Shown: one piece after another, positions 23,646 through 32,536 of the stretch
Layout of the letters: each line of letters begins with the position of its first letter
Numbering within the stretch: the first letter of the stretch is position 1
The notes under the pieces: generated by a model
Database searches by the model: none
Told to the model about the DNA's origin: nothing
What the model saw: only the letters and a program-made list of their open reading frames with translations
Program-made: the position numbers and the translations under genes
Source: Flavobacterium psychrophilum DSM 3660 = ATCC 49418
Lineage (GTDB): Bacteria; Bacteroidota; Bacteroidia; Flavobacteriales; Flavobacteriaceae
DNA length: 45,091 bases
Reading direction: 5' to 3'
NCBI RefSeq assembly: GCF_002217405.1
Contig: NZ_MUHE01000037.1
Span: 1-45,091 of the forward strand

Positions 23646-24233
23646 CTAAAACGTATGGTTTAACAAATATAGATATACTTTTTCGGTGGGTAATCCTACC
23701 ACGTTTGTGTACGAACCATGAATGTTTGTGATGCCTATAAGTCCTATCCATTCTTGTATTCCGTAGCTTCCCGCTTTGTCGAAAGGTTTGTAATTATCTA
23801 AATAATATTTGATAGCTTCGTCTGATAATGTACCAAAAGTAACTTGTGTAATATCATTTATAATTTCGGTTTTGTTTTTGGTTTTAAAGCAAACTGATGT
23901 TATAACTTCATGAGTTTGATTAGATAATTTTTGAAGCATGGCAAAAGCATCGTCATAATCTTTTGGTTTTCCTAACGCTTCATTTTGTAACCAAACCAAA
24001 GTGTCGCTTGTTACTAGTAGTTCATTTTGGAGTAAATCGCCATCAAAAGCCGAAGCTTTTAGTTTGGCTAAATAATCGGTAATTTCTAGTGATTGTAAGG
24101 TTTTTGGGAATATTTCTTCGATTTCTTTGAGACGGACTTCAAAATCTAAATCTAAATTTTTAAAAAATTCTTGTCTTCTTGGAGAGCCAGAAGCCAGAAT
24201 TATTTTGGTGTTTTCGAACTTTTTACGCAACAT
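23646..24233 (-). CDS. maf: Maf-like nucleoside triphosphate pyrophosphatase
   Basis: House-cleaning enzyme that hydrolyses modified or non-canonical nucleotides (dTTP/UTP or m7GTP, depending on subgroup). The N-terminal ILASGSPRRQEFF at residues 12-24 is the family signature. TSDTLVWLQNEALGKPKD near residue 75 contains the catalytic Asp, and SYGIQ near 155 (the usual AGSYGIQ) is also present. The length of 195 residues is normal. It overlaps the UbiA-family gene upstream by 11 bases. Confidence 0.92.
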   Translation of the reverse strand: MLRKKFENTKIILASGSPRRQEFFKNLDLDFEVRLKEIEEIFPKTLQSLEITDYLAKLKASAFDGDLLQNELLVTSDTLVWLQNEALGKPKDYDDAFAMLQKLSNQTHEVITSVCFKTKNKTEIINDITQVTFGTLSDEAIKYYLDNYKPFDKAGSYGIQEWIGLIGITNIHGSYTNVVGLPTEKVYLYLLNHTF

Positions 24234-25146
24234 AATATTTCATATTTATTCCAATTACTGCAATAGAAATGATTCCGAAAAGGATAACCATTTTTAAAAC
24301 ATTACTAAGATAATAGAAGTCTTTTTTTGTTTGGGCAAACCAAATTTTAATCATAAAATATAATAAAGGACCAATTAGGAAAAGGAAAATATAACCTGTT
24401 GCATATTGTAAATGAAACAAATAATTATATACATAATACAAGATGCACAAAACGGGAACAAAGCTTAATATAAATACTAATTTGGAAGTTTTATAAACCC
24501 CAAAAACAATTGGTAGTGTTCTTATTTCTTGTTTTTTATCTCCTTTTGTGTCTTCTAAATCTTTTACAATTTCTCTTATAAAATTGAGTATAAATGCTAT
24601 CGTAGCAAAATCTATCAGCACAGAAAATACGGGACGCATTTGTTCTTTGTTAGTAATATCTGTTGCGGGAAAAATCATGAATAAATCTATTATTATAATG
24701 CTAAAAGCTAGTAATGAAGCTACAATAACATTTTTTAAAATCATGATTTGCTTTAGGTTAGTGGCATAAATATATAATAAGGCGGCGCATAAAATGAAAA
24801 CGGTAACAAAATTAGGACGCATGATGAGTCTAGAAAGGTAAAATCCTATTCCTACGCCTATAACGGTAAAAAGGACATATAAATTGTAAGCTAATGCTTC
24901 GGTAATGGTTTTGCCTATGATGACTTTTTTGGGTTTGTTTTCGGTATCAGCATCTTGATCCATAATATCATTAATAATATAGCCGCCAGCAGCAATGCAA
25001 ACTGTCGAAATTATTAATAAATAATATTGCCATAAAGCCAAAGCTAAAGGAATGTCTTGCATTTTTAGGAATCCAAATAAAACGATGAGTTGCATGAGTG
25101 CAATCATAATTAAGTTTTGGTATCGAATGAGTTTTAGGTATTTCAT
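24223..25146 (-). CDS. UbiA-family prenyltransferase (GGGP synthase type II annotation group)
   Basis: A membrane prenyltransferase with about eight helices. The first Asp-rich motif, NDIMDQDAD, near residue 60, and the second, DLEDTKGDKKQEIRTLP, near residue 200, bind Mg-prenyl diphosphate. In flavobacteria this gene is commonly labelled geranylgeranylglycerol-phosphate geranylgeranyltransferase, an enzyme of archaeal-type ether lipids; the real substrate in Bacteroidota is uncertain and could be a quinone-like or hydroxyl acceptor. It lies in an operon with kdsC and maf. Confidence 0.82.
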   Translation of the reverse strand: MKYLKLIRYQNLIMIALMQLIVLFGFLKMQDIPLALALWQYYLLIISTVCIAAGGYIINDIMDQDADTENKPKKVIIGKTITEALAYNLYVLFTVIGVGIGFYLSRLIMRPNFVTVFILCAALLYIYATNLKQIMILKNVIVASLLAFSIIIIDLFMIFPATDITNKEQMRPVFSVLIDFATIAFILNFIREIVKDLEDTKGDKKQEIRTLPIVFGVYKTSKLVFILSFVPVLCILYYVYNYLFHLQYATGYIFLFLIGPLLYFMIKIWFAQTKKDFYYLSNVLKMVILFGIISIAVIGINMKYYVA

Positions 25147-25192
25147 TTTTTTGTTTATTTGATTAAGATTTCAAATTAATTCGTAATTATTC

Positions 25193-25720
25193 TTAATCGT
25201 GTTTCCCATCAAAATAAGTAAGCCATTTTCCTTGTACTTTCATCACTTGTTCTATCACATCACGAACAGCACCGTTTCCGCCATTTATGTGCGAAATATA
25301 TTTTGAAACTCCTTTTATTTCTGGGGTTGCATCCTGCGGACAAGTGGGTAATCCAACCAATTGCATGACATGATAATCAGGAATATCGTCGCCCATATAC
25401 AAGACTTGTTCGGGTTTAATATTGTATAATTCGATATATTCTTTAAAGGTTTCTACTTTGTTTGGTGCGGCAAGATGAATATCGGTAATGCCTAAATTTC
25501 TTAATCTGATGCGAACACCTTCGTTGCTTCCGCCCGAAATAATGCAAACATTATAACCAGATTCTAGGGCTGATTTCATAGCAAATCCGTCACGAATGTG
25601 CATTTCTCGTAGCATTTCTCCTGTTGGGGAAACGTGTACTTTTCCGTTGGTTAGTACGCCATCAACATCAAAAATAAAGGTAGTGATGTCGTTCATGATT
25701 TCTTTATAGCTTTTTGCCAT
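25193..25720 (-). CDS. kdsC: KDO-8-phosphate phosphatase, KdsC-like
   Basis: A HAD-family phosphatase of 175 residues without cap domain, the size of KdsC, which makes KDO for lipopolysaccharide core. The catalytic FIFDVDGVLTNGKV near residue 12 has both Asp residues. DGFAMKSALESGYNVCIISG (motif II) and MGDDIPDYHVM (motif IV, near residue 115) follow. Other C-type HAD phosphatases are possible, but the pattern and size favour KdsC. It overlaps the DUF2520 gene by 17 bases. Confidence 0.85.
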   Translation of the reverse strand: MAKSYKEIMNDITTFIFDVDGVLTNGKVHVSPTGEMLREMHIRDGFAMKSALESGYNVCIISGGSNEGVRIRLRNLGITDIHLAAPNKVETFKEYIELYNIKPEQVLYMGDDIPDYHVMQLVGLPTCPQDATPEIKGVSKYISHINGGNGAVRDVIEQVMKVQGKWLTYFDGKHD

Positions 25721-26465
25721 TATCGATAATAGATTTTGTTAGTATTTTATAAATTTCCTTCTGATTTTCGTTGGTTAGAAAATGCAAATGGGCGTTAATT
25801 GTTTGTGTGTCGTTTCGTTTTGCTGGTCCGGTTTGGGCTTCATCTGGCGAAAGTAAAGAAATTTTATTTGCTGTTTCTTGTATTAATGGTTGTAATATTT
25901 CGAAAGGAATATTGTTTTCGGTACAAATATCGTTTCCAATTTTATACAAATGATTTACAAAATTATTGACAAAAACTGCCGAAACATGTAGTGTTTTTCT
26001 TTGATTTGAATTAATTTGAAACACTTTTTTAGATATAGATCTAGCCACTGTTTCTAATAATTTATAATCGGATTCATTTTCGGCTTCTACACAAATTGGA
26101 ATTTCGTTGAAGTTAATAGCTGCGTTTTTCGAAAAGGTTTGCAACGGATAAAAAACACCTTTTCGGTTTTTATCATCTAAATTAGTAATATTGATGCTTC
26201 CCGAAGTGTGTACTACTAATTTGTTATTTAAATTTAATTGATGAGAAACTTCTGCAATAGCATTATCAGAAACAGAAATAATATACACATCGGCATCAAC
26301 TAAAGAGCTAAAGTTGCTTGTAATTTTCGAATAATCGATAATATTTTTAAGGCTTTCTTTGTGGCGAGAAAAAGCTTGTACTATTTGGATAATATTACTT
26401 TTAGCAAACGATTTTATTAAATGTTGCGCAACATTTCCTGAACCTATTATTACTACTCGAATCAT
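25704..26465 (-). CDS. Rossmann-fold and DUF2520 domain protein
   Basis: A 253-residue protein with an N-terminal NAD(P)-binding fold (VVIIGSGNVAQHLIKSF, residues 4-20) and a C-terminal all-helical DUF2520 domain with GPAKRNDTQTINAH near residue 213. The layout is that of ketopantoate- or pyrroline-5-carboxylate-reductase-like enzymes, but no substrate is known. First gene of the leftward operon with kdsC, the UbiA-family gene and maf; no clear promoter box was seen in front of it. Confidence 0.85.
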   Translation of the reverse strand: MIRVVIIGSGNVAQHLIKSFAKSNIIQIVQAFSRHKESLKNIIDYSKITSNFSSLVDADVYIISVSDNAIAEVSHQLNLNNKLVVHTSGSINITNLDDKNRKGVFYPLQTFSKNAAINFNEIPICVEAENESDYKLLETVARSISKKVFQINSNQRKTLHVSAVFVNNFVNHLYKIGNDICTENNIPFEILQPLIQETANKISLLSPDEAQTGPAKRNDTQTINAHLHFLTNENQKEIYKILTKSIIDNGKKL

Positions 26466-26521
26466 TTGGCTAAAATAAATAAAATTTATTAATTTTTTGA
26501 AATTTATAAATTTGGTAAATT

Positions 26522-26549
26522 TATCATAATTTATGCTTAAATTATGATA
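26522..26549. promoter_or_regulatory. Long palindrome in the DUF2520/ccsBA gap
   Basis: TATCATAATTTA at 26522-26533 and its exact complement at 26538-26549 flank a 4-base centre. It lies just upstream of the ccsBA promoter and could be an operator or cruciform. Confidence 0.45.
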
Positions 26550-26550
26550 G

Positions 26551-26587
26551 TTTGTTTATTTGAAACAAACATTTTTCAGTATTTTTG
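26551..26587 (+). promoter_or_regulatory. ccsBA promoter
   Basis: TTTG at 26559-26562, a 17-base spacer and TATTTTTG at 26580-26587, 32 bases before the ATG. An inverted repeat, TTTGTTT at 26551-26557 and AAACAAA at 26563-26569, brackets the -33 element, so a regulator may bind there. Confidence 0.65.
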
Positions 26588-26619
26588 CTACACTTTATAA
26601 AAACGACTCCAAATTTATT

Positions 26620-29600
26620 ATGGAAAAATTAAAATCGATACTCTTTTCAACAAGATTAATGGCAATATTGTTTCTTGGTTTTGCAATTGCGATGGCCACG
26701 GGAACATTTATAGAAAGCAAATACAACACCACAACGGCTAGAATTTTAGTATATAATGCTTGGTGGTTTGAGGGGATTATGTTAGTTTTTGTATTAAATT
26801 TTGCAGGAAATATTAAGAGGTATCAGTTGCTAAAAAAAGAAAAATGGGCAACATTAATGCTTCATTTGTCATTTATATTTATCATTATAGGAGCAGGAAT
26901 TACCCGATATATTAGTTACGAAGGCATGATGCCTATTCGTGAAGGGGCTTCGGAAAATCATTTTTATTCTGATAAAACTTTTTTGTCATTAAATGTAGAT
27001 GGAGAATATAAAGGAGAAATGAAACGTCGTACTTTCGAGCAACCCGTTTTGTTTTCGCAAGCAACCAACAATCATTTTTCGATAAATGAAAATTTCGACA
27101 AAACACCATTTACTATCCAATTGAAAAAGTTTATTATGGGCGCAAAAGAAACCATAATAGAAAACAAAAACGGAATAGATTTTCTGAAAATGGTCGAATC
27201 TGGTGGCGGATCACGACATGAGCATTTCCTAAAATCGGGCGAAGTAGTTAATATTCATAATGTACTTTTTTCGTTAAATAAATTTACAAAAGGCGCTATA
27301 AATATTAATACCACTTTAGGTGCTTACACGATAAGTGCGCCATTTGAGGGTGAGTTTATGCGAATGGCAGACAAACTACAAGGAAAGGTTGCTAAAGATG
27401 CTACCCAACCATTGATGATGCGTTCTTTATATAACGTTGGAGGGGCACAATTTGTGTTTCCAGAACCAGCAAAAAAAGGAACAATAGGTTACGAATCTAG
27501 TAATAATTATAAAGCAAAAGAGGAAGATGACGCACTTGTTTTAATCATAAAATCAGCGGGGCAGGAGCGAGAAGTAACACTTGTGGGTTCTAAAGGTAAA
27601 ATGGGTGAGCCAAAAGTTGTAAAAATTGGAAAACTAGATTATACCTTATCTTATGGTAGTAAATCGTACGAATTACCATTTAAAATAAAATTAAATGATT
27701 TTGCTGCTCAAAAATATCCAGGAACAGAAAAAAGTTATTCTTCTTACGAAAGCTCAGTTACAGTTGAAGATAAACCAAATTTCGATTATAAAATTTTTAT
27801 GAATCACGTGTTAGATTATAAAGGGTATCGTTTTTTTCAGTCTTCATTCGATCCAGATGAGAAAGGAACAGTACTGTCAGTAAGTCATGATTTTTGGGGA
27901 ACTTGGATTACTTATCTGGGGTATTTTATGTTGTTTTTTGCCTTAATGGCCATCATGTTTACAAAAGACTCTCGTTTTGCCGACATAAAACGAAAATTAG
28001 AACTTGTAAAAATTAAAAAAGCAAATCTTACAATTCTGTTTTTATTATTTGGATTAAGTGGTTTTGCACAAAATCATCAGGAGAAAAAAATTACACAAAA
28101 ACAAATAGATTCTGTTCTAGACAAACGAAAAATTAGCGAAAAACATGCCGAAAAATTCGGACGTTTAATCGTTCAAGATTTGGGTGGAAGGATGAAACCT
28201 ATAAACACTTTTTCGTCAGAATTATTAAGAAAAGTGAGCCATTCTGATACATATCAGAATATGAATTCAGATCAAGTATTTGTCTCGATGACACAATATC
28301 CAACAGTTTGGTATGAAGTGCCATTAATTTATATAAGAGAAGGAAACGACAGTATTCGCAGTATTATAGGGATTGATAAAAAACAAAAATTAGCCAAATT
28401 TATCGATTTTTTTGATGAAAAAGGAAATTATAAATTATCTAAATATCTAGATGCTGCCTATAAAGCTGCAAATCCCAATAATTTTGAAAAAGGTTTTGTA
28501 GAAACAGATAAGAAGATAAACTTAATGAACTCGGCATTATCAGGAAGTATTCTTAAAATTTTTCCAATTCCTAACGACGAAAATAACAAATGGGCATCGT
28601 ACGCAGAGCTGAATCATGTGGCACTAAAAGGAATGGATTCTGTTTTTACCAAACAAATTTTGCCTATTTATTTGATGTCTTTAGAAACTGCAGCGGCAAA
28701 TAATAACTATAAGGAATCTGATTTTTATTTAGACGGCATTGTTAAGTTTCAGAAAAAACACGGAAGTAAAGTCATGCCAAGTGAAGAAAAAATCACATCA
28801 GAAATACTGTATAACAAATACAATATCTTGCAAAAGTTATTTAATTATTATAGTCTTTCGAGTATTTTAATGTTAATTTTTACCTTGTTGAGTATTTTCT
28901 TCGACAAGAAATGGCTAAGAATTACGGTCGATACTTTTCATGTGTTTATTGGCTTCTTGTTTGGTATGCACACTTTGGCTTTGGCCGCAAGATGGTTTAT
29001 TTCTGGACATGCCCCTTGGAGTAACGCTTATGAATCTATTATTTATGTAGCTTGGGCAACCATGTTTTTTGGTTTGGCTTTCGATAAAAAATCTAAATTA
29101 ACGGTGGCTTCGGCAGCATTTGTAACCGCAATGATTTTTATGCAGGCCAATGCCAATTGGATAGATCCAGAAATTGCAAACCTGCAACCAGTGCTAAATT
29201 CGTATTGGCTTATGATTCACGTGGCAGTTATTGTAGGTAGTTACGGACCCTTTGCCTTAGGAATGATTTTAGGTTTTGTATCATTGGTACTTATGTTTTT
29301 TACCAATGAAAAAAACAAAGCTAAAATGACCTTAAACATAACAGAGATAACATATATTAATGAAATGGCATTAACCATTGGATTGATTATGCTTACCATA
29401 GGCAATTTCCTTGGGGGGCAATGGGCAAATGAATCTTGGGGACGTTACTGGGGTTGGGATCCGAAGGAAACATGGGCACTAATTAGTATTATGGTTTATG
29501 CTTTTGTAATTCATGCTCGTTTTGTACCATCGTTGCGAGGAAAATGGTTTTTTAACCTGATGAGTATGTATGCTTTTGTATCAATATTGTTTACCTATTA

Positions 29601-29745
29601 CGGTGTCAATTTTCACTTGGTTGGTTTGCATTCTTACGCTAGTGGTGAAGCAAAATCGCTCGATTGGATATACTATTCGTTAGGAACAATTTCATTAATT
29701 GGACTAATAACTTATCCTAAATACAGAAAATATTATAAAAAATAA
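26620..29745 (+). CDS. ccsA: Fused cytochrome c synthase, ResB-CcsA type (CcsBA)
   Basis: System II cytochrome c maturation: moves heme across the membrane and attaches it to CXXCH motifs of apocytochromes. At 1041 residues it is a fusion. The N-terminal part looks like ResB (helices near 10-80, a long periplasmic domain to about 430, and a helix near 440). A linker, then a C-terminal CcsA/ResC part from about residue 740, follow. The tryptophan-rich heme motif SWGRYWGWDPKETWAL is near residue 943. A secretion-like hydrophobic segment ending in FAQNHQ near residue 485 separates the halves. The ATG at 26620 is preferred over a TTG at 26560, because the earlier start would lie upstream of the promoter's -7 box. 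Confidence 0.93.
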   Translation: MEKLKSILFSTRLMAILFLGFAIAMATGTFIESKYNTTTARILVYNAWWFEGIMLVFVLNFAGNIKRYQLLKKEKWATLMLHLSFIFIIIGAGITRYISYEGMMPIREGASENHFYSDKTFLSLNVDGEYKGEMKRRTFEQPVLFSQATNNHFSINENFDKTPFTIQLKKFIMGAKETIIENKNGIDFLKMVESGGGSRHEHFLKSGEVVNIHNVLFSLNKFTKGAININTTLGAYTISAPFEGEFMRMADKLQGKVAKDATQPLMMRSLYNVGGAQFVFPEPAKKGTIGYESSNNYKAKEEDDALVLIIKSAGQEREVTLVGSKGKMGEPKVVKIGKLDYTLSYGSKSYELPFKIKLNDFAAQKYPGTEKSYSSYESSVTVEDKPNFDYKIFMNHVLDYKGYRFFQSSFDPDEKGTVLSVSHDFWGTWITYLGYFMLFFALMAIMFTKDSRFADIKRKLELVKIKKANLTILFLLFGLSGFAQNHQEKKITQKQIDSVLDKRKISEKHAEKFGRLIVQDLGGRMKPINTFSSELLRKVSHSDTYQNMNSDQVFVSMTQYPTVWYEVPLIYIREGNDSIRSIIGIDKKQKLAKFIDFFDEKGNYKLSKYLDAAYKAANPNNFEKGFVETDKKINLMNSALSGSILKIFPIPNDENNKWASYAELNHVALKGMDSVFTKQILPIYLMSLETAAANNNYKESDFYLDGIVKFQKKHGSKVMPSEEKITSEILYNKYNILQKLFNYYSLSSILMLIFTLLSIFFDKKWLRITVDTFHVFIGFLFGMHTLALAARWFISGHAPWSNAYESIIYVAWATMFFGLAFDKKSKLTVASAAFVTAMIFMQANANWIDPEIANLQPVLNSYWLMIHVAVIVGSYGPFALGMILGFVSLVLMFFTNEKNKAKMTLNITEITYINEMALTIGLIMLTIGNFLGGQWANESWGRYWGWDPKETWALISIMVYAFVIHARFVPSLRGKWFFNLMSMYAFVSILFTYYGVNFHLVGLHSYASGEAKSLDWIYYSLGTISLIGLITYPKYRKYYKK

Positions 29746-29755
29746 AAATAAAACT

Positions 29756-30349
29756 ATGAAACAATTACTTTGCCTATTTTCATTAATGATATTAATGACT
29801 TGTAAAAGTCAAGAAACAAACATTAAAAATCAGTCTTCTTCAGAAAAACAAAAAACAACTAAAATGGTACGAGAATCTATTTATCAGTTTAAAGTAATTG
29901 ATATTGAAGGAAAAGAATTCGATTTTTCTTCATTAAAAGGGAAAAAAATAATGATTGTAAATACCGCTTCAGAATGTGGGCTAACCCCACAATATAAGCA
30001 ATTGCAAGAATTATATACACAATTTAAAGGCAAAAATTTTGTCATTATAGGATTTCCTGCAAATAATTTCGGACACCAAGAACCAGGGGCTAATGTCGCA
30101 ATTGCTACTTTTTGTTCTAAAAATTATGGTGTAACTTTTCCTATGATGGAAAAAATATCTGTAAAAGGTGATGATATGCATATATTGTACCAATTTTTAA
30201 CCCAAAAATCTAAGAATGGTTTAGAGGATAATGAGGTACAATGGAATTTTCAGAAATATCTGATTGATACAACAGGGCATCTCGTTAAAGTTATTGCGCC
30301 AACCACATTGCCTACAGATAATGAAATAGTAAGTTGGATTAAGGGTTAG
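29756..30349 (+). CDS. Glutathione-peroxidase-type lipoprotein
   Basis: Reduces hydroperoxides at the envelope. The signal sequence ends MTC with lipid Cys at residue 16. The peroxidase domain has NTASECGLTPQYKQL with peroxidatic Cys 74 (TGC codon type Cys, not selenocysteine), GFPANNFGHQEPG with the conserved Gln-type loop, and WNFQKYLID. Family members of this kind often take electrons from thioredoxin rather than glutathione, and bshC in this window suggests bacillithiol as the main low-molecular thiol. It starts 10 bases after ccsBA, probably in the same transcript. Confidence 0.9.
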   Translation: MKQLLCLFSLMILMTCKSQETNIKNQSSSEKQKTTKMVRESIYQFKVIDIEGKEFDFSSLKGKKIMIVNTASECGLTPQYKQLQELYTQFKGKNFVIIGFPANNFGHQEPGANVAIATFCSKNYGVTFPMMEKISVKGDDMHILYQFLTQKSKNGLEDNEVQWNFQKYLIDTTGHLVKVIAPTTLPTDNEIVSWIKG

Positions 30350-30366
30350 TACTTTTGTGCTATAAC

Positions 30367-30428
30367 AGTAAACCCCGCTAATTGTCTAGTTTTTTTAATT
30401 AGCAAATTAGTGGGGTTTACTTTTTTTA
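30367..30428 (+). terminator. Terminator after the peroxidase gene
   Basis: A 17-base stem, 30367-30383 with 30405-30421 (one G-T pair), then seven T. Confidence 0.88.
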
Positions 30429-30445
30429 TTGGATAGTAAAAATTG

Positions 30446-31531
30446 CTATTGGTATAAGGCATTTATTTTTTGCCATAAGATATTGTCAAAATCCGATAAA
30501 GCAAGATTTGCCCCATCGGCAGCATCGCCCATTCTAATGACAACCATTTTTTTGCTAGGAATAATATATATTTTCTGGTCATTTTTTCCTAAAGCCATAA
30601 ACATATCATTAGCACCGTTAGGAATAATACTTCCAGGATACTGAAACTGGCTTTGAGGCAAATGATAACTAGATTTACCATTTAACCACCACAAATAGCC
30701 ATAACTTTGATTTATGGCTTGCGATGTATTTGTTGCTTCATTAAAATAATTTTCATTTAATATTTGTTCAGAATTCCATTTTCCTTTATTTAACATTAAT
30801 AAGCCAAAACGAGCCATACTTCTAGTGGTGCTTCTGTATACTGAATTATTGCCGCTTTGAATCCAATTGCCTTCCATACCAATTTTATCTCTCAATTTAG
30901 TATTGAAATAATTGCTCCAAGTTTGTCTAGAAGCATTTGCTACCACCTCTTGTAGTTTTACATATACATTATGATATGCCCATTTGGTGCCAGCATCGGT
31001 ACTGTAAATAAGGCTTGCAGGATCTACGGCATCGGTAGTATCATCTAAACCAGAAGTCATCGTTAATAAATTTTTACAAGTAATAAGATTCTCTTTTGTC
31101 AAATTTTCGCTTGTCCAGCCAGTACCAAGATACTGCGACACGCTATTGTTTATGTTTAGTAATCCTTCTTGTTGTGCAATGCCTGTTGTTGTAGATGTTA
31201 ATGTTTTTCCGGCGCTTGCCCAATACCATAAAGCATTTGCATCATGTCCGTTAAAATAATTTTCTATGACAATTTTTCCGTTTATAAGAATGATAAATGA
31301 TTTAGAATTTTTTAAAACCAAATAATTGAGCAGTGGTTGTACAGCCGATTGGTTCCAACCTAATGTTTGAATGCTTTTAGTTTCCCAAGTACTACTTCCA
31401 ATAGTTGGATAATACATAGGCTCTTCAACTGAAATTAAAACAGGAGCCATTGTTGGCGTTAGCATAACTTCATCTTTGCTACAACTTGTAAAAAATATAA
31501 TGCTTAATAATGAGAGTAAAATAGGTTTCAT
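30446..31531 (-). CDS. Beta-lactamase-fold serine hydrolase lipoprotein
   Basis: A class C beta-lactamase-like/DD-peptidase-fold protein. Lipid Cys at residue 17 in TSCSKDE, whose acidic tail fits surface export. The catalytic SxxK is SAGK at 106-109 and the YxN is YHN at 186-188. Family members include esterases and peptidases, and this one is not necessarily a true beta-lactamase. It stands alone and reads leftward, convergent with the peroxidase gene. Confidence 0.88.
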   Translation of the reverse strand: MKPILLSLLSIIFFTSCSKDEVMLTPTMAPVLISVEEPMYYPTIGSSTWETKSIQTLGWNQSAVQPLLNYLVLKNSKSFIILINGKIVIENYFNGHDANALWYWASAGKTLTSTTTGIAQQEGLLNINNSVSQYLGTGWTSENLTKENLITCKNLLTMTSGLDDTTDAVDPASLIYSTDAGTKWAYHNVYVKLQEVVANASRQTWSNYFNTKLRDKIGMEGNWIQSGNNSVYRSTTRSMARFGLLMLNKGKWNSEQILNENYFNEATNTSQAINQSYGYLWWLNGKSSYHLPQSQFQYPGSIIPNGANDMFMALGKNDQKIYIIPSKKMVVIRMGDAADGANLALSDFDNILWQKINALYQ

Positions 31532-31699
31532 AATAAATATGGTTTAGTATCAAATTTAGACAATAATTTTTCAAAAAGGTTTAATGTATTATTAGTATTT
31601 TTACAACATAAAATATTTATGATATCGTAATGATGAAAACCGATAAATATTTTTTGATTACTATATCAAATTTTAATAAAAAATAAATATGACCTGCTT

Positions 31700-32119
31700 A
31701 TGAAAAAAAAATTAAGTTTAGTATTTCTTGTATCAATTTGTTTTGGTTGTTCCCAAAAGGTTGATATTTCGAAAACGGATACCATAAATGGCTATTGGCA
31801 AATAACCAAAGCTTTAAACACTAATGGCGATAAGAAAGATTACCCCATAAATGAAGTGTATGATTATTATGAAATAAAAGGCAAAACTGGTTTTCACAAA
31901 AAAGTAACTTGGCAACCTGATGGTGTTTTTTTAGTAAATGATTTATCAGAAAGTGTAAAATTATCGAACAATTCCGAGGGGGTTTTTATTCAATTTAGAT
32001 CGAAATTTGGGAAACATACTGAAAAAATAGAATCTATTTCTGAAAAAGAACTGGTTTTAGAAACACCAGACAAAGCAAAATTATATTTTAGTAAAGTCAT
32101 TTTAAATACCAGAAAGTAA
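31700..32119 (+). CDS. Small lipocalin-like lipoprotein
   Basis: A 139-residue lipoprotein with lipid Cys at residue 17 (FGCSQK). The remainder, starting INGYWQITKAL, alternates beta strands and ends KLYFSKVIL, like the lipocalin-like DUF families of Bacteroidota. No function can be given. DUF721 starts one base after its stop, so the two are co-transcribed. Confidence 0.7.
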   Translation: MKKKLSLVFLVSICFGCSQKVDISKTDTINGYWQITKALNTNGDKKDYPINEVYDYYEIKGKTGFHKKVTWQPDGVFLVNDLSESVKLSNNSEGVFIQFRSKFGKHTEKIESISEKELVLETPDKAKLYFSKVILNTRK

Positions 32120-32120
32120 A

Positions 32121-32417
32121 ATGGCAAAACGAATTAACAACCAGAGTATTGTTGGCGATATTTTAAATCAAATTATAAAAACCAATAAACTCGAATCAGG
32201 ATTAAACCAAGTTTCTGTTATTGATGCTTGGAAAAACCTAATGGGAAATGGTGTAAATAATTATACACGAAGCGTCTCATTGCGAAATAATATTTTATAT
32301 GTAGAGCTTACTTCGTCAGTTCTACGTGAAGAGTTAAGTTACGGAAAAGACAAAATTATCAAAATGATAAATGAAGAATTAGGGAAAGAAGTTGTAAAAG
32401 ACGTAGTGCTTAGATAA
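32121..32417 (+). CDS. DUF721 domain protein
   Basis: A 98-residue protein of the DUF721 family (related to DciA-type replication-associated proteins). It has VIDAWKNLMGNGVNNYTRSV near residue 50 and LYVELTSSVLREELSYGK near 72. The C-terminal part is KH-like and may bind nucleic acid. The function in Bacteroidota is unproven. The copy here is intact; a decayed second copy of most of this gene lies at 35094-35322. Confidence 0.85.
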   Translation: MAKRINNQSIVGDILNQIIKTNKLESGLNQVSVIDAWKNLMGNGVNNYTRSVSLRNNILYVELTSSVLREELSYGKDKIIKMINEELGKEVVKDVVLR

Positions 32418-32483
32418 AAAATTATAGTACTCAGAATAGTTTTTTTGCTTCATTTTTAAAATCTTGTCTTGCTCGTTAACTAA

Positions 32484-32520
32484 TTTGTCTTTTAAACTAA
32501 GATTAATTTTTATACCTTTG
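32484..32520 (+). promoter_or_regulatory. Promoter candidate for the first MBOAT pair
   Basis: TTTG at 32484-32487 and TACCTTTG at 32513-32520, 16 bases before the ATG at 32537. The spacer of 25 bases is longer than the usual 17-23. Confidence 0.45.
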
Positions 32521-32536
32521 TGGTAAAGATAAATTT

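Noticed and set aside
29756..30349. Selenocysteine in the glutathione-peroxidase-type protein
   Set aside because: The active site codon is an ordinary Cys codon (SECG context), with no in-frame TGA.
30446..31531. Antibiotic-resistance beta-lactamase
   Set aside because: SxxK and YxN are shared with many esterases and peptidases of this fold; the lipoprotein form and lack of mobile context do not support a resistance call.
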